Source: Frankia sp. AgB32 (lineage in GTDB: Bacteria; Actinomycetota; Actinomycetes; Frankiales; Frankiaceae). From it: a DNA stretch of 64,000 bases. The first letter of the stretch is position 1. Every line of letters starts with the position of its first letter. Where the stretch lies: assembly GCF_023243045.1 (NCBI RefSeq), contig NZ_JALKFX010000001.1:55405-119404 (forward strand), in the 5' to 3' direction. Below are positions 22,517-31,187 of this stretch, one piece after another. The notes beneath the pieces were generated by a model that saw only the letters and a program-made list of their open reading frames with translations, made no database searches and had not been told where the DNA came from. Both the position numbers and the translations under genes were made by a program.

Positions 22517-23560
22517 ATGCGGGTTCTCGTCACCGGCGGCGCCGGCTTCATCGGATCACACATCGTCGACGTCCTCGTCGACGCGGGTCACGGCGTCCGG
22601 GTCCTCGACGCGCTGCTGCCGGCCGTGCACCGGGTGAAGCCCGCGGTTCCCGACGCTGCCGAGTTCGTCGTCGGGGACGTCACCGACCGGACCGTCGTCG
22701 ACGCGGTCCTCGACGGCGTGGACGTCGTCTGCCACCAGGCCGCCATGGTCGGCCTCGGCGTCGACCTCGACGACCTGCCCGCCTACACCACCCACAACGA
22801 CGTCGGCACCGCTGTGCTGCTCGCCGCGATGGCCCGCCGCGGGCTCGGCCGGCTCGTTCTGGCCAGCTCGATGGTCGTCTACGGCGAAGGGGGCTACCGC
22901 TGCGCGGACGACGGTCCAGTGCGCCCCGGCCCGCGCCGACCGGCGGACCTGGCGGCCGGCCAGTTCGAGCCGCCCTGCCCGCACTGCGGTGCGCCGCTGC
23001 TCTCCACGCCCGTCACCGAGGACGCGCCGCTCGACCCGCGCAACGTCTACGCGGCCACCAAGGTCGCCCAGGAACACCTCGGCGCCGCGTGGGCCACGGC
23101 CACCGGCGGCAGCGTCCTGGCGCTGCGCTACCACAACGTCTACGGCCCGCGGATGCCCCGCGACACCTTCTACGCCGGCGTCGCGTCGATCTTCCGCAGC
23201 GCCCTCGAGCGGGGCGAGGCGCCGCGGGTCCACGAGGACGGCGGCCAGCGCCGCGACTTCGTCCACGTCCACGACGTCGCCCGCGCCAACCTCGCCGCGC
23301 TGCAGCACGACGCCACCGCCGGCCGGCTCGTCGCCGTCAACGTCGGCTCCGGGCAGCCCCACACCGTCGGCGACATGGCGGCGGCGCTCGCCCGCGCCTT
23401 CGGCGGGCCGATGCCCCTCGTCACCGGGGACTACCGCGCCGGCGACGTCCGCCACATCGTCGCCTCCTCCGACCGCGCCCGCGACCTGCTCGGCTACCAG
23501 GCGGCGGTCCCCTTCGCGGAGGGCATGGACGCCTTCTCCCGCGCCCGGCTACGTGACTGA
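22517..23560 (+). CDS. NAD-dependent sugar epimerase/dehydratase (extended SDR)
   Basis: The 347-residue protein has the NAD motif VTGGAGFIGSHIVDVL at the N-terminus, SSMVVYGEGG (catalytic Ser region) and NVYAATKVAQEHL with the YxxxK pair. An insertion carrying CPHCGAPLLSTPV, a C-x2-C pair, precedes the YxxxK motif; a similar Cys-bearing insert is known in dTDP-L-rhamnose 4-epimerases, so that activity is a reasonable guess. The C-terminal half has the sugar-nucleotide-binding HEDGGQRRDFVHVHDVARANL block. It is the last plus-strand gene of the transferase/Mo-oxidoreductase/two-component block. Its end overlaps the convergent esterase by 12 bases. Confidence 0.9.
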   Translation: MRVLVTGGAGFIGSHIVDVLVDAGHGVRVLDALLPAVHRVKPAVPDAAEFVVGDVTDRTVVDAVLDGVDVVCHQAAMVGLGVDLDDLPAYTTHNDVGTAVLLAAMARRGLGRLVLASSMVVYGEGGYRCADDGPVRPGPRRPADLAAGQFEPPCPHCGAPLLSTPVTEDAPLDPRNVYAATKVAQEHLGAAWATATGGSVLALRYHNVYGPRMPRDTFYAGVASIFRSALERGEAPRVHEDGGQRRDFVHVHDVARANLAALQHDATAGRLVAVNVGSGQPHTVGDMAAALARAFGGPMPLVTGDYRAGDVRHIVASSDRARDLLGYQAAVPFAEGMDAFSRARLRD

Positions 23561-24682
23561 CGGATCTACCGCCCACTGAAGGCTGTCGCGCAGCGCCGGT
23601 CGCCACACGCCGAACTCGTGACCGCCGGGCCGCAGCCGCAGGACGACATCGAAATGCGGGCGGTGGGACAGGGTGGACGCCATGCTCAGGGTGTCCGACA
23701 ACGCTTCATGGTCGCTGCGCCCGCTGTCCATCCACACCCGCATCGGTGGGGACGGTGCCAGGGTCGGCGCGTAGTCGGCCGGAGTGTTCGACGCGGCGAC
23801 GAGCGCGAGATCGGGCCGTTTCCCGAACAGGCCGACCATCCCTCCGGTGTGCGTGGGCCTGTCCATCCCGGACATGTCCACGATCGTCGCGACGAGGTCG
23901 CGGTGGCGGAGCCCGAGATTCAACGCGCAGAAGCCGCCGGCGGACATACCGGCGAAGATCCGGTCGGTGCGGCGCGGGATCGTGTGCAGCCGGGCGTCGA
24001 CCGCGGGGATGACGTCGTCGACCAGGTAGGTCTCGATGTGCTCGCTGGGCCGGTCGACGCACTCGCTGTCATCGAGCCAGCTGCGGCTCAGCCGCGGGGC
24101 GACGAGGATCGCCGGCCGGCCCTCATCGGCAAGCAGCGCGCCGACCTCGGCGGCCCGGTTCGCCCGGTACCAGTCGACCGGGGCGCCCGGCGAGCCGTGC
24201 ATGAGGTACACCACCGGGAAGCGTGCCCGCGGTTCGGTGAAGTACTGCGGCGGGAGGTAGACCAACGCCTCGCGGACACCGAAACCGCTGCGGACCCCGG
24301 CGATCGGCAGGCCGACGACCGACCCGCCCGGGTGCCGTCGCGGCCGGGGCGGCGCCGGAGCCACGGCCTCGTGCACCGATGCCGTCGGCCACGACTGGAT
24401 GCCGAGGACGTCGTCCACCCGGGGCAGGTAGCTGTAGTGGGCGTTGACGAGATCCGCCGCTGTCGCCAGCGTCAGCAGCACCGAAATCCCCGCCATCGCG
24501 ACCAGCGCCGCACGTCGCCGCCGGGCCAGCAGCACGCAGCCCACCCAGGACAGAATCGCAAGCGCGGCCAACGACAGGATGAACCACCTGCCGATGACGA
24601 CCAGCGATCCCAACATCCACCTCCACCCGGCACGGAGATCCCCGCTGGCGGAGCCCGCGAGCTGCGCCGTGTACAAAACCAT
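23549..24682 (-). CDS. Membrane-anchored putative esterase (alpha/beta hydrolase, esterase D/antigen 85-like fold)
   Basis: From ATG 24682 (AGGA five bases upstream) the protein has two N-terminal membrane helices (WMLGSLVVIGRWFILSLAAL... and ALVAMAGISVLLTLATAADL). An extracytoplasmic hydrolase domain then begins at about residue 115 with REALVYLPPQYF and RFPVVYLMHGSPG (oxyanion region). The nucleophile elbow is FAGMSAGGFCALN (G-x-S-x-G). A late His is seen in LRPGGHEFGVWRPALRDSL, and an Asp in RVWMDSGRSD. It resembles corynebacterial/mycobacterial membrane-linked esterases acting on envelope lipids or glycans. The product of the neighbouring gene also acts outside the membrane. Confidence 0.85.
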   Translation of the reverse strand: MVLYTAQLAGSASGDLRAGWRWMLGSLVVIGRWFILSLAALAILSWVGCVLLARRRRAALVAMAGISVLLTLATAADLVNAHYSYLPRVDDVLGIQSWPTASVHEAVAPAPPRPRRHPGGSVVGLPIAGVRSGFGVREALVYLPPQYFTEPRARFPVVYLMHGSPGAPVDWYRANRAAEVGALLADEGRPAILVAPRLSRSWLDDSECVDRPSEHIETYLVDDVIPAVDARLHTIPRRTDRIFAGMSAGGFCALNLGLRHRDLVATIVDMSGMDRPTHTGGMVGLFGKRPDLALVAASNTPADYAPTLAPSPPMRVWMDSGRSDHEALSDTLSMASTLSHRPHFDVVLRLRPGGHEFGVWRPALRDSLQWAVDPSVT

Positions 24683-24893
24683 CCGATCCTGCCGGACGGA
24701 TGGTGTGACGGACATGAGAGACTGTACGGCTCGTGCGGGTGCAGAAATTGCGGTCCTGGACGGACCGCGCTGTGCATCGATCCCGCGCATCACCGGCTGA
24801 GAAGCCCGAACGCTTCCAGATGTCACCGGTGGCGCATGAATGGTTCGGTCAGCCGTCGATGATAGAAAATGTCTGACCGTAAGGGGGCGAGAT

Positions 24894-25811
24894 GTGTCGG
24901 CATCACGACGTCAACTGATCGCCGGTGCGATGCTCGGGGCGCTCACCGGTTGCGCGGCGAGTGGTCCCGGCGCCTCCCGGCACGGCGCACCACGGGGCCC
25001 GGCCGCCGCCGGCCGAGGCGGCCCCGGGACCAGGGTGCCTGCCGGCGGCCCAAGAACGATCTCCACGGGACTGCCGGCACTGCCCGCCGTGCCGAGCCGC
25101 GCTTCGATCGTGGCCCGCTACGGCGGGCTGGCTCCCCACGCCTGGGGTCTGCACCTGCCGGGAACGATGGGCACGCTGCCCCCGGCCGGAAAGGTCCTCG
25201 CGCTCACCTTTGACGCCTGCGGCGGGCCCGGAGGCAGCGGTTACGACCACAGTCTCGTGACCGTTCTGCGGCGATATGCCGTACCGGCCACGCTCTTCCT
25301 GAACGCCCGGTGGATCGACGCCAACCGACCGGTGTTCGCCACCCTTGCCGCCGACCCGTTGTTTGAGATCGGCAACCACGGAACCCGGCATCGTCCGTTG
25401 TCGACGACGGGCCGGTCGGCCTACGGGATCGCGGGAAGTCGTGACTGCGGGGAGGCTTATGACGAGGTGGCTGGAAACCACGCGAAGCTGACCGCGCTGC
25501 TCGGCGCGCCACCGCGTTTCTTCCGCCCGGGTACCGCCTTCTGCGACGACGTCGCGGTCCGCATCGTCGGCGAGCTCGACGAGACGGTGGTCGCGTTTGC
25601 CGTCAACGGTGACGGGGGCGCCACCTTCACCCCGGCCCAGGTCACCTCCGCCCTGCTCACGGCCCCGGTCGGGTCGATCGTGATCGGGCACATGAACCAT
25701 CCCGGCCGGGGCACCGCCCGCGGAGTGGCCGCCGCCCTGCCCCGGCTGCTCGACGCCGGATTCCGGTTCGTCCACCTGCCCCCTCCCACCGTCGGGCCAC
25801 GCTCGCGCTGA
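24894..25811 (+). CDS. Lipoprotein polysaccharide deacetylase (NodB homology)
   Basis: The start GTG 24894 follows AAGGGGGCGAG. The first 25 residues form a lipoprotein signal, LIAGAMLGALTGCAAS with the lipobox L-T-G-C. After a Gly/Pro/Ala-rich linker comes the NodB domain: VLALTFDACGGPGGSG (motif 1), EIGNHGTRHRPLS (His-rich motif 2, H-x3-H), RFFRPGTAFCDD (motif 3) and SIVIGHMNHPGRGT (motif 5). The TFDACGG form is typical of a subgroup in which the second acidic residue is shifted. It should remove N-acetyl groups from cell-wall or exopolysaccharide sugars at the outer face of the membrane. Confidence 0.88.
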   Translation: MSASRRQLIAGAMLGALTGCAASGPGASRHGAPRGPAAAGRGGPGTRVPAGGPRTISTGLPALPAVPSRASIVARYGGLAPHAWGLHLPGTMGTLPPAGKVLALTFDACGGPGGSGYDHSLVTVLRRYAVPATLFLNARWIDANRPVFATLAADPLFEIGNHGTRHRPLSTTGRSAYGIAGSRDCGEAYDEVAGNHAKLTALLGAPPRFFRPGTAFCDDVAVRIVGELDETVVAFAVNGDGGATFTPAQVTSALLTAPVGSIVIGHMNHPGRGTARGVAAALPRLLDAGFRFVHLPPPTVGPRSR

Positions 25812-25843
25812 ACGACGGATGATCCGGTGCCTGCCGGCGCGGA

Positions 25844-25935
25844 TCAGTGGAGGCATTCCAGCAGGCGCTGGAAGGCGGTCACATCGCCTTCGACGGTGTA
25901 GCTGTCCGGGGCGGTGTAGGTGGGGCGGTGTAGGT
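25844..25935 (-). pseudogene. Unidentified C-terminal protein scrap
   Basis: The minus strand reads YTAPDSYTVEGDVTAFQRLL, then ECLH, before a TGA, with protein-like composition. The codons upstream degenerate into a His/Pro-rich low-complexity frame containing the 14-bp tandem repeat. The end vaguely resembles alkylsulfatase-type C-termini (GDxxAxxxLLxxLD), but I cannot assign it. Confidence 0.25.
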
Positions 25936-25938
25936 GGG
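25911..25938. repeat. 14-bp perfect tandem duplication (GCGGTGTAGGTGGG x2)
   Basis: Two exact adjacent copies followed by a partial third (GCGG) lie in the junk between two gene scraps. This suggests slippage in unselected DNA. Confidence 0.85.
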
Positions 25939-26006
25939 GCGGCCGGTGATCGGGCGGTGCAGGATCCTGGTGTGGTCGGGGTGGTCGCAGACCACGGTGG
26001 CCGTCG

Positions 26007-26100
26007 GTGGCGCGGGGGGTCGTCGTCGTGCGGGTCGAGGGTGGCCTGTTCTTCGCCAACACCGACTTTCGCGGGCGGCTGATCGGCCGCCGCGCGGTGG
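26007..26100 (+). pseudogene. Fragment of a SulP-type STAS domain
   Basis: The plus strand reads ARGVVVVRVEGGLFFANTDF, then RGRL. VVVRVEGGLFFAN is the signature strand of the C-terminal STAS domain of SulP anion transporters. Neither the membrane part nor the rest of STAS is present, so this is a small relic. Confidence 0.5.
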
Positions 26101-26124
26101 GCCAGGCCGCCAGGGCTGCTGACG

Positions 26125-26604
<480 letters not shown>

Positions 26605-26874
26605 TCATGATCGTGTCCGGCGGTTCCGCCCAGGTGTCAGGGTGCGCCGCCACCAGCGCCTGGCGAATCATGGTACAGGGCAGCGACTCCGGGTGGCCGA
26701 TGGCCCCAGAGCTGCTGGACCGTGCTCCGGCTGCGGTGCGTCGCATTCCGAGGGTGGCTGAGTGTTCGCCCCACGGTCCGGCTTCGACGTCCGCGGAGGT
26801 ATTTCCGCTGCGCCCGCCGCCGGCCCGCAACCCCGTCCGCCGACCGGAGCCGGCCGGCGGACGAGGCGCCGATC

Positions 26875-27459
26875 TCAGGCGGTGAAATCCAGGTCAATGA
26901 TCTGGTAGAACCCCTTGGGGGTGTCGGCAACCTCCCAGACGCTGAGCAGGACGTGATATCCCTTCCGCCGTGGTAGGACGATCTCGTGGCGGGTCGGATC
27001 CTCCGGGACGAGATCGTCCGCCGCCCAGAAGGGCTGCCCATTGTTCTGGACCTGGTGGAACGGGTCCGGGTCGAACTGGGCTCGACTCAGCGGAGCAGTC
27101 GGGTCCCAGTTCTCCCGGGTGATGAAGTAGTTCCATCGTCGGGTCTTGTGGGGGGCATGGAACCCCCAGGTGACGGGCAGCCGCTGGCCGGCCGAGACGG
27201 AGTGCTTCTGCCAGTCCGAGCCCGGTCTGTCCAGTTCGGCGGCAAAGTCCTGGCCGGCGCTCGCGATCTTCCCATCGGCGGGCGGGGCGTCGTTCCGGAC
27301 ATCGTCCGGTGCGAATGGATCGGACATTCCGGCGCTCGTGGCGGGAAAGAACTTCCCGGACTCGAGTCCGGCGGCCTGCCATTCGGTGAGATAGATGTAC
27401 CCGCGGGAGGCCGGTTCCGAGATCGTGCCGTGGCGTGGCGCCACTCTGCTCTGAGTCAT
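26875..27459 (-). CDS. AA10 lytic polysaccharide monooxygenase without visible signal peptide
   Basis: The 194-residue protein is a copper LPMO domain of family AA10 (chitin/cellulose-active). RHGTISEPASRGY at the N-terminus supplies the copper-ligating His that normally becomes residue 1 after signal cleavage. PVTWGFHAPHKTRRWNYFIT, ENWDPTAPLSRAQFDPDPF and GYHVLLSVWEVADTPKGFYQ are classic AA10 blocks with the second His and the axial aromatic. Here only MTQSRVAPR precedes the His, with no hydrophobic leader in any upstream start of the frame. The protein would stay inside unless exported by another route. Confidence 0.85.
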   Translation of the reverse strand: MTQSRVAPRHGTISEPASRGYIYLTEWQAAGLESGKFFPATSAGMSDPFAPDDVRNDAPPADGKIASAGQDFAAELDRPGSDWQKHSVSAGQRLPVTWGFHAPHKTRRWNYFITRENWDPTAPLSRAQFDPDPFHQVQNNGQPFWAADDLVPEDPTRHEIVLPRRKGYHVLLSVWEVADTPKGFYQIIDLDFTA

Positions 27460-27889
27460 GAAAGGAGGGTAGCGCCGCATTTGCTGGTTTGCATTCCGGT
27501 AGGACGGGAACGGCGCCGCGCGCACAAGAATTTCTCGGTGCCGGAAAATTCAGCATCCGGCATTTCGGTGAGGTTCGACCAACGGGTCCGCCAGGCCGCT
27601 TTCCCGGCCTCATCGCCCAGGCCGGGCGGCCGATGCGATCGAGAGGCTGGCGGCCTGGTCGGTCACGGGCACCGGCCAATGCGAGGCGTCCTGTCGTCCC
27701 GACCCTGCCTCGGCTGCGCTCGCCGCGCCGGCGGCCAGGCCGTGGGGTCAGGTGCTGGCCCCGGAACCGGAGCTGCCGGTCATCGTGGATGATCGGCTCT
27801 TGCGATGTTCGGTTGTCGTATTTCGGGTATGCCTGAGCTGTCGGCCTTGGGTCTTCGGGTGAGGGCGCGCAGCGTCGTGGGGGTTGTGC
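27460..27889. other. Intergenic stretch, no gene recognised
   Basis: This divergent region separates the LPMO gene from the AMIN-like lipoprotein gene. Parts are less GC-rich (for example GCCGCATTTGCTGGTTTGCATTCC near 27476-27499, quoted here only by position). I see no gene, riboswitch or known operator. Confidence 0.4.
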
Positions 27890-28648
27890 ATGAACGGCGA
27901 CATGATCGCGCGGCCCATGGATCCGGACGTCGGGCCGGGCCGGGCCCCTGCCCCTGCCGCTGCCGTCGCGAACGGCTGGGCCCGGGGCACGCACGGGTGG
28001 CGCCGGAGCATCGTGCTTCTCGGCGCGATGGCAGCGGTGGCCTTCCTCGGTGGGTGCGGTGGGGCAGGGTCCGACAGTCCGTCCGCAACGCCGCCGCCGG
28101 TGATGTCGGCGACCCCGGCCCCGACATCACCGTCGCCCGGTGGCGCGTCGGACGCGCGCTCCTTCGCAACGCCCACCTTCGCGTCCACCGGCCCGCGCAG
28201 TGATGCGCGCAGTTGGTCGAGCCAGCCGGCGTCCGAATCGCCTCGGCAGTCGGCGCCCGTCCGGCTCGTCTCCATCCGCAGCGCGCCGAACGTCGACAAC
28301 GGCGTCCGCTACGAGCGCCTGGTGCTGGAGTTCGCCGGCGGCGCTCCGGGCTACCAGGCGCAGTACGTCCGGTCGGTGGTGCGGCCGGGTTCGGGCGCGC
28401 CTCTACCCCTGACCGGTCAGGCCACCTTCGAGGTCGTCCTGACCTCTGCCACCGCCCACGACGACAACGGCACCTCCACGCTGCGCACCCCGCCCGACGG
28501 GCACGGCCAGTCCGGTCTGACCAGCTATGCGATCGCCGGCGACTTCGAGGGCTCGGTGCACATCGGTGTCGGGCTGACCCGCGTGACCGGGTTCCGGGTC
28601 ATCGAACTCACCGATCCCGACCGTCTGGCCCTCGACTTTCTCTTCTGA
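27890..28648 (+). CDS. AMIN-like-domain lipoprotein
   Basis: From ATG 27890 (GGGGG upstream) the 252-residue protein has an N-terminal lipoprotein signal, RRSIVLLGAMAAVAFLGGCGG with lipobox L-G-G-C after a long n-region. A Ser/Pro/Thr-rich disordered linker (about 60-115) follows. The C-terminal domain of about 130 residues includes VRLVSIRSAPNVDNGVRYER, LVLEFAGGAPGYQAQYV and VTGFRVIELTDPDRLALDF. This is the pattern of the AMIN-like beta domain found in actinobacterial envelope lipoproteins. Such domains are thought to bind the cell wall; a specific function is not known. Confidence 0.82.
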   Translation: MNGDMIARPMDPDVGPGRAPAPAAAVANGWARGTHGWRRSIVLLGAMAAVAFLGGCGGAGSDSPSATPPPVMSATPAPTSPSPGGASDARSFATPTFASTGPRSDARSWSSQPASESPRQSAPVRLVSIRSAPNVDNGVRYERLVLEFAGGAPGYQAQYVRSVVRPGSGAPLPLTGQATFEVVLTSATAHDDNGTSTLRTPPDGHGQSGLTSYAIAGDFEGSVHIGVGLTRVTGFRVIELTDPDRLALDFLF

Positions 28649-28730
28649 CGCTGCCTGTCTGGCGCCAGCGGCACAGCCCCGCACACCCGAGGTCGGCCGG
28701 CGTGTGCGGGGCTGGGCGGACACCATGCGG

Positions 28731-30386
28731 TCAGTGCCGCCGCGGCGCTGGGGCCACCCCGCTGGGATCCGGCCCGGGCGGGACAGTCGTCGTCAGCTCT
28801 GGGCCAGGGGTGGGGGGTTGTGTGGGGGGTTGTGTGGCGGGCGGGCTGGGGAGCGGTGGGGGAGTCGGATCTGGGGGCGACGTGGTCTGGTTCGGCGGTA
28901 CCGGCGGGACGCTTGGGTGCGCGCCGGCGGCGTCTGTCGGTTCCCGCTGTGCACGCGGCTGTCCTCCCGAGGCGGCCGGCGCGAGCCCGGTCGGCGCCGA
29001 TCGGGGGCGCGGTGGCGGCGCGGGCAGGGGTAGCGGCGGAGCCGAACCGGTCTGACCGGCGAGTCCGGCTGGCTGCTTGGACAGGATCGTCCGGCGATCG
29101 CCGTCGATCAGTACGAGCGCGGGGCTGTCCGGATCGTTGATCCAGACCTGGTCTCCCTCGGTGGTGACGGTCAGCCGTTCCGGCGCTGCCGGCGGGGTCG
29201 ATGCCGAACCCGGCGCCGTCGGCCCCGGTGCTGGCGTTTCCTGGCCCGCGAGCCGGATCGGGTCGGCGAAGCGCTGGGTGCGGGTGTCGAACACCCAGAC
29301 CGTGGCGGCTGGCCAGTCGGGCACGTACACACGCCCGTCGTGCCAGAGCGGTGCGCCGAGCTGACCAAGGCTGGAGGCGTCCCCCAACCGGACCGTGTCC
29401 CCTCCGGTGCGGGGGGTGTGGCCGCCCGGCTCGGCGGGCCGGGCGATGTCAGGTAGCCCGGTCGGACTGGTGGCCACCCCGGACCGGCCCTGGTCCCCGC
29501 CCGGTCGGGCTGGCGGGGGTCCGCCCGCGGCCCCGCTTTCCGGCAGGCTGACGGAACGTGTCCTGCCGGTCGACACGTCGGCGAGCAGCAGCTGGCCGGT
29601 CACAGCGTCGAGGACGGGGACAGTGCTCGCAGCCGTGACCGGCGCGGCCACGACCGCGACGGCGGACGAGGCCGCGGCCACCGTTCCCGTGGGCAGTGCC
29701 GTGGTCTGACCAGCCTGGCCGCCGACGAGCGGGGTGACGGTTCCGGCGGTGCCGTCGACGACGACGGGTCGGCCGTCGGCAAGGACGAGATCGATGGCGT
29801 GCGCGGGCGGGGCGACCCGAACAGGCGTCGCGGGCACCCCGCCGCGGACCGCAACCACCGTGCCGCGGGACCGAACGGGCACCCACAAGGTTCCGTCGTC
29901 CGTCTGGACGGTCGATCCGAGGGCACCACCCAGGTCGAGAACGGGGCCGAGGACGGTCAGTCGTCGCCCGTCGAGGCGGCGTATCCGTCCGTTCGGGCCA
30001 TCGATGACGTAGACGGTGCCGTGGGCTGCGGTGAGCGTCGCCCCCGCGGGTAGCTTCGCCGTGCGGGTCGGAGCGAGTCGCTGCGGCTCGATCAGGTGGA
30101 GCAGGTCGGCGTCCTCATCCGCCACGAGGAGATCCGGACCGTCGGCGAGGACCGACAGATGATGGCCGGCGCCACCGGGGATGGTGACCGCCGCATCGGC
30201 CCGCCCGGTCGTGCTCTGCAGATGGGTCACGACACCGGTCGTCTCCCAGGGCAGCCAGGCTCCGCCGTCCGTCGGGCGAAGGATGATCGGATGCCCGCCC
30301 GGCGCCGTGACGGCCGTCCCGACGCCGACGCAGAGCGCCACGCCGGCGGCGCAGGAGAGGGCCTGGCGAAGTCGTCGCCGGAACAT
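28731..30386 (-). CDS. Secreted/membrane-anchored propeller-like protein with Pro-rich tail
   Basis: From ATG 30386 the protein has an N-terminal signal/anchor helix (LRQALSCAAGVALCVGVGTAV). About 380 residues of short repeats follow, each made of a strand, a turn and another strand (LSVLADGPDLLVADEDADLL, GTVYVIDGPNGRIRRLDG, GTLWVPVRSRGTVVAVRGG, GRVYVPDWPAATVWVFDTRT, DQVWINDPDSPALVLIDGD). This is the pattern of a beta-propeller (Vgb/NHL-like). The last 100 residues are Pro/Thr/Ala-rich and likely cross or line the cell wall. It diverges from the MoxR-DUF58-transglutaminase operon. Genes of this type often neighbour that operon in actinomycetes, but no function is established. Confidence 0.78.
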   Translation of the reverse strand: MFRRRLRQALSCAAGVALCVGVGTAVTAPGGHPIILRPTDGGAWLPWETTGVVTHLQSTTGRADAAVTIPGGAGHHLSVLADGPDLLVADEDADLLHLIEPQRLAPTRTAKLPAGATLTAAHGTVYVIDGPNGRIRRLDGRRLTVLGPVLDLGGALGSTVQTDDGTLWVPVRSRGTVVAVRGGVPATPVRVAPPAHAIDLVLADGRPVVVDGTAGTVTPLVGGQAGQTTALPTGTVAAASSAVAVVAAPVTAASTVPVLDAVTGQLLLADVSTGRTRSVSLPESGAAGGPPPARPGGDQGRSGVATSPTGLPDIARPAEPGGHTPRTGGDTVRLGDASSLGQLGAPLWHDGRVYVPDWPAATVWVFDTRTQRFADPIRLAGQETPAPGPTAPGSASTPPAAPERLTVTTEGDQVWINDPDSPALVLIDGDRRTILSKQPAGLAGQTGSAPPLPLPAPPPRPRSAPTGLAPAASGGQPRAQREPTDAAGAHPSVPPVPPNQTTSPPDPTPPPLPSPPATQPPTQPPTPGPELTTTVPPGPDPSGVAPAPRRH

Positions 30387-30577
30387 CGAAATGATCGGCT
30401 CCAAGCGTGGTGATGAGACGTCCGTGATGCGGCGGATGTGCGGTGCGGCCCGGCGATGGCGAGAGGTCACCCACGACGGGCGAGACGGATGACGGCCTTC
30501 ACTGCGAGCCGTGGCGGCCCCCGGTCGCCGGGCGCAGGACGGCGTCACTACTGCCCCGCGCGCTGCGGTCCGGCCGG

Positions 30578-30627
30578 GGCGGTGTCTGTGTGAGGGTGCC
30601 ACCACGCCAACCCACACAGACACCGCC
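30578..30627. repeat. 15-bp perfect inverted repeat with 20-nt loop
   Basis: GGCGGTGTCTGTGTG (30578-30592) and its exact complement CACACAGACACCGCC (30613-30627) flank a 20-base spacer. It lies between two divergent genes, where a terminator is not expected, and no T-run follows. It could be a regulatory RNA hairpin, an operator or the relic of a mobile element. Confidence 0.85.
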
Positions 30628-31136
30628 GGGTGAGCGCCGTGGGAGGGACGCAGCGCTCACCGTTCCCCGCGTGCATTTCTCAATGCGCGCGGGAAGTAGT
30701 TGTTGATCACATGATGAATCGTTGACTGTTCGGAGAGGTAGCCCGGAGGGCGTCGTCGTCCTTGGCGGGTTGGACGCGCCATGTCGCCGACAGGTTGCGA
30801 TGCTCCTGCTGCCATTCGTGACATCCGTGCCGGCGGACGGCGCATCGTGTCGGAACCGCCCCGGCGGGTGGTTGGCGGGCCAGTCCAGCCGATCATCGGA
30901 TCAACAAGTTTTCTGGTCCATGACACAACGAAGTGAGGCTGCCCGCCGTCTACCGGTGCGGAACGGCAAGTCCGCATGGCGACGACGGTCGCCAGGGTGG
31001 CCGTTCCCGGGCGGACCTCCCCCACCGCCCGCTCGGCGGACCGGGCCGGTCGTCCCCCTGGGCCGGCACGGTCCGCCTCCCCGCACGACTGCACGAGATG
31101 GTCCAGCCCGATCGGTCCCGATCCAAGGAGGCCCCG

Positions 31137-31187
31137 GTGACGAACAACCAGACCGCCTGCCCCGATCGGGCCAGGAGCCAGGCATGA
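31137..31187 (+). CDS. Possible 16-residue leader peptide upstream of moxR
   Basis: A GTG at 31137, five bases after GGAGG, opens VTNNQTACPDRARSQA. Its TGA (31185-31187) overlaps the ATG of the MoxR gene as ATGA. The ribosome site is as good as any in the window, so the leader may be translated and coupled to moxR. The peptide has no regulatory codon run that I can interpret, and moxR has its own AGGAG, so the leader is only a candidate. Confidence 0.3.
   Translation: MTNNQTACPDRARSQA

Noticed and set aside
25911..25938. Direct repeats as an attachment site
   Set aside because: The copies are adjacent tandem units in junk DNA, with no tRNA or integrase gene nearby.
30578..30627. Rho-independent terminator
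   Set aside because: It sits between divergent genes and has no T-run on either side.
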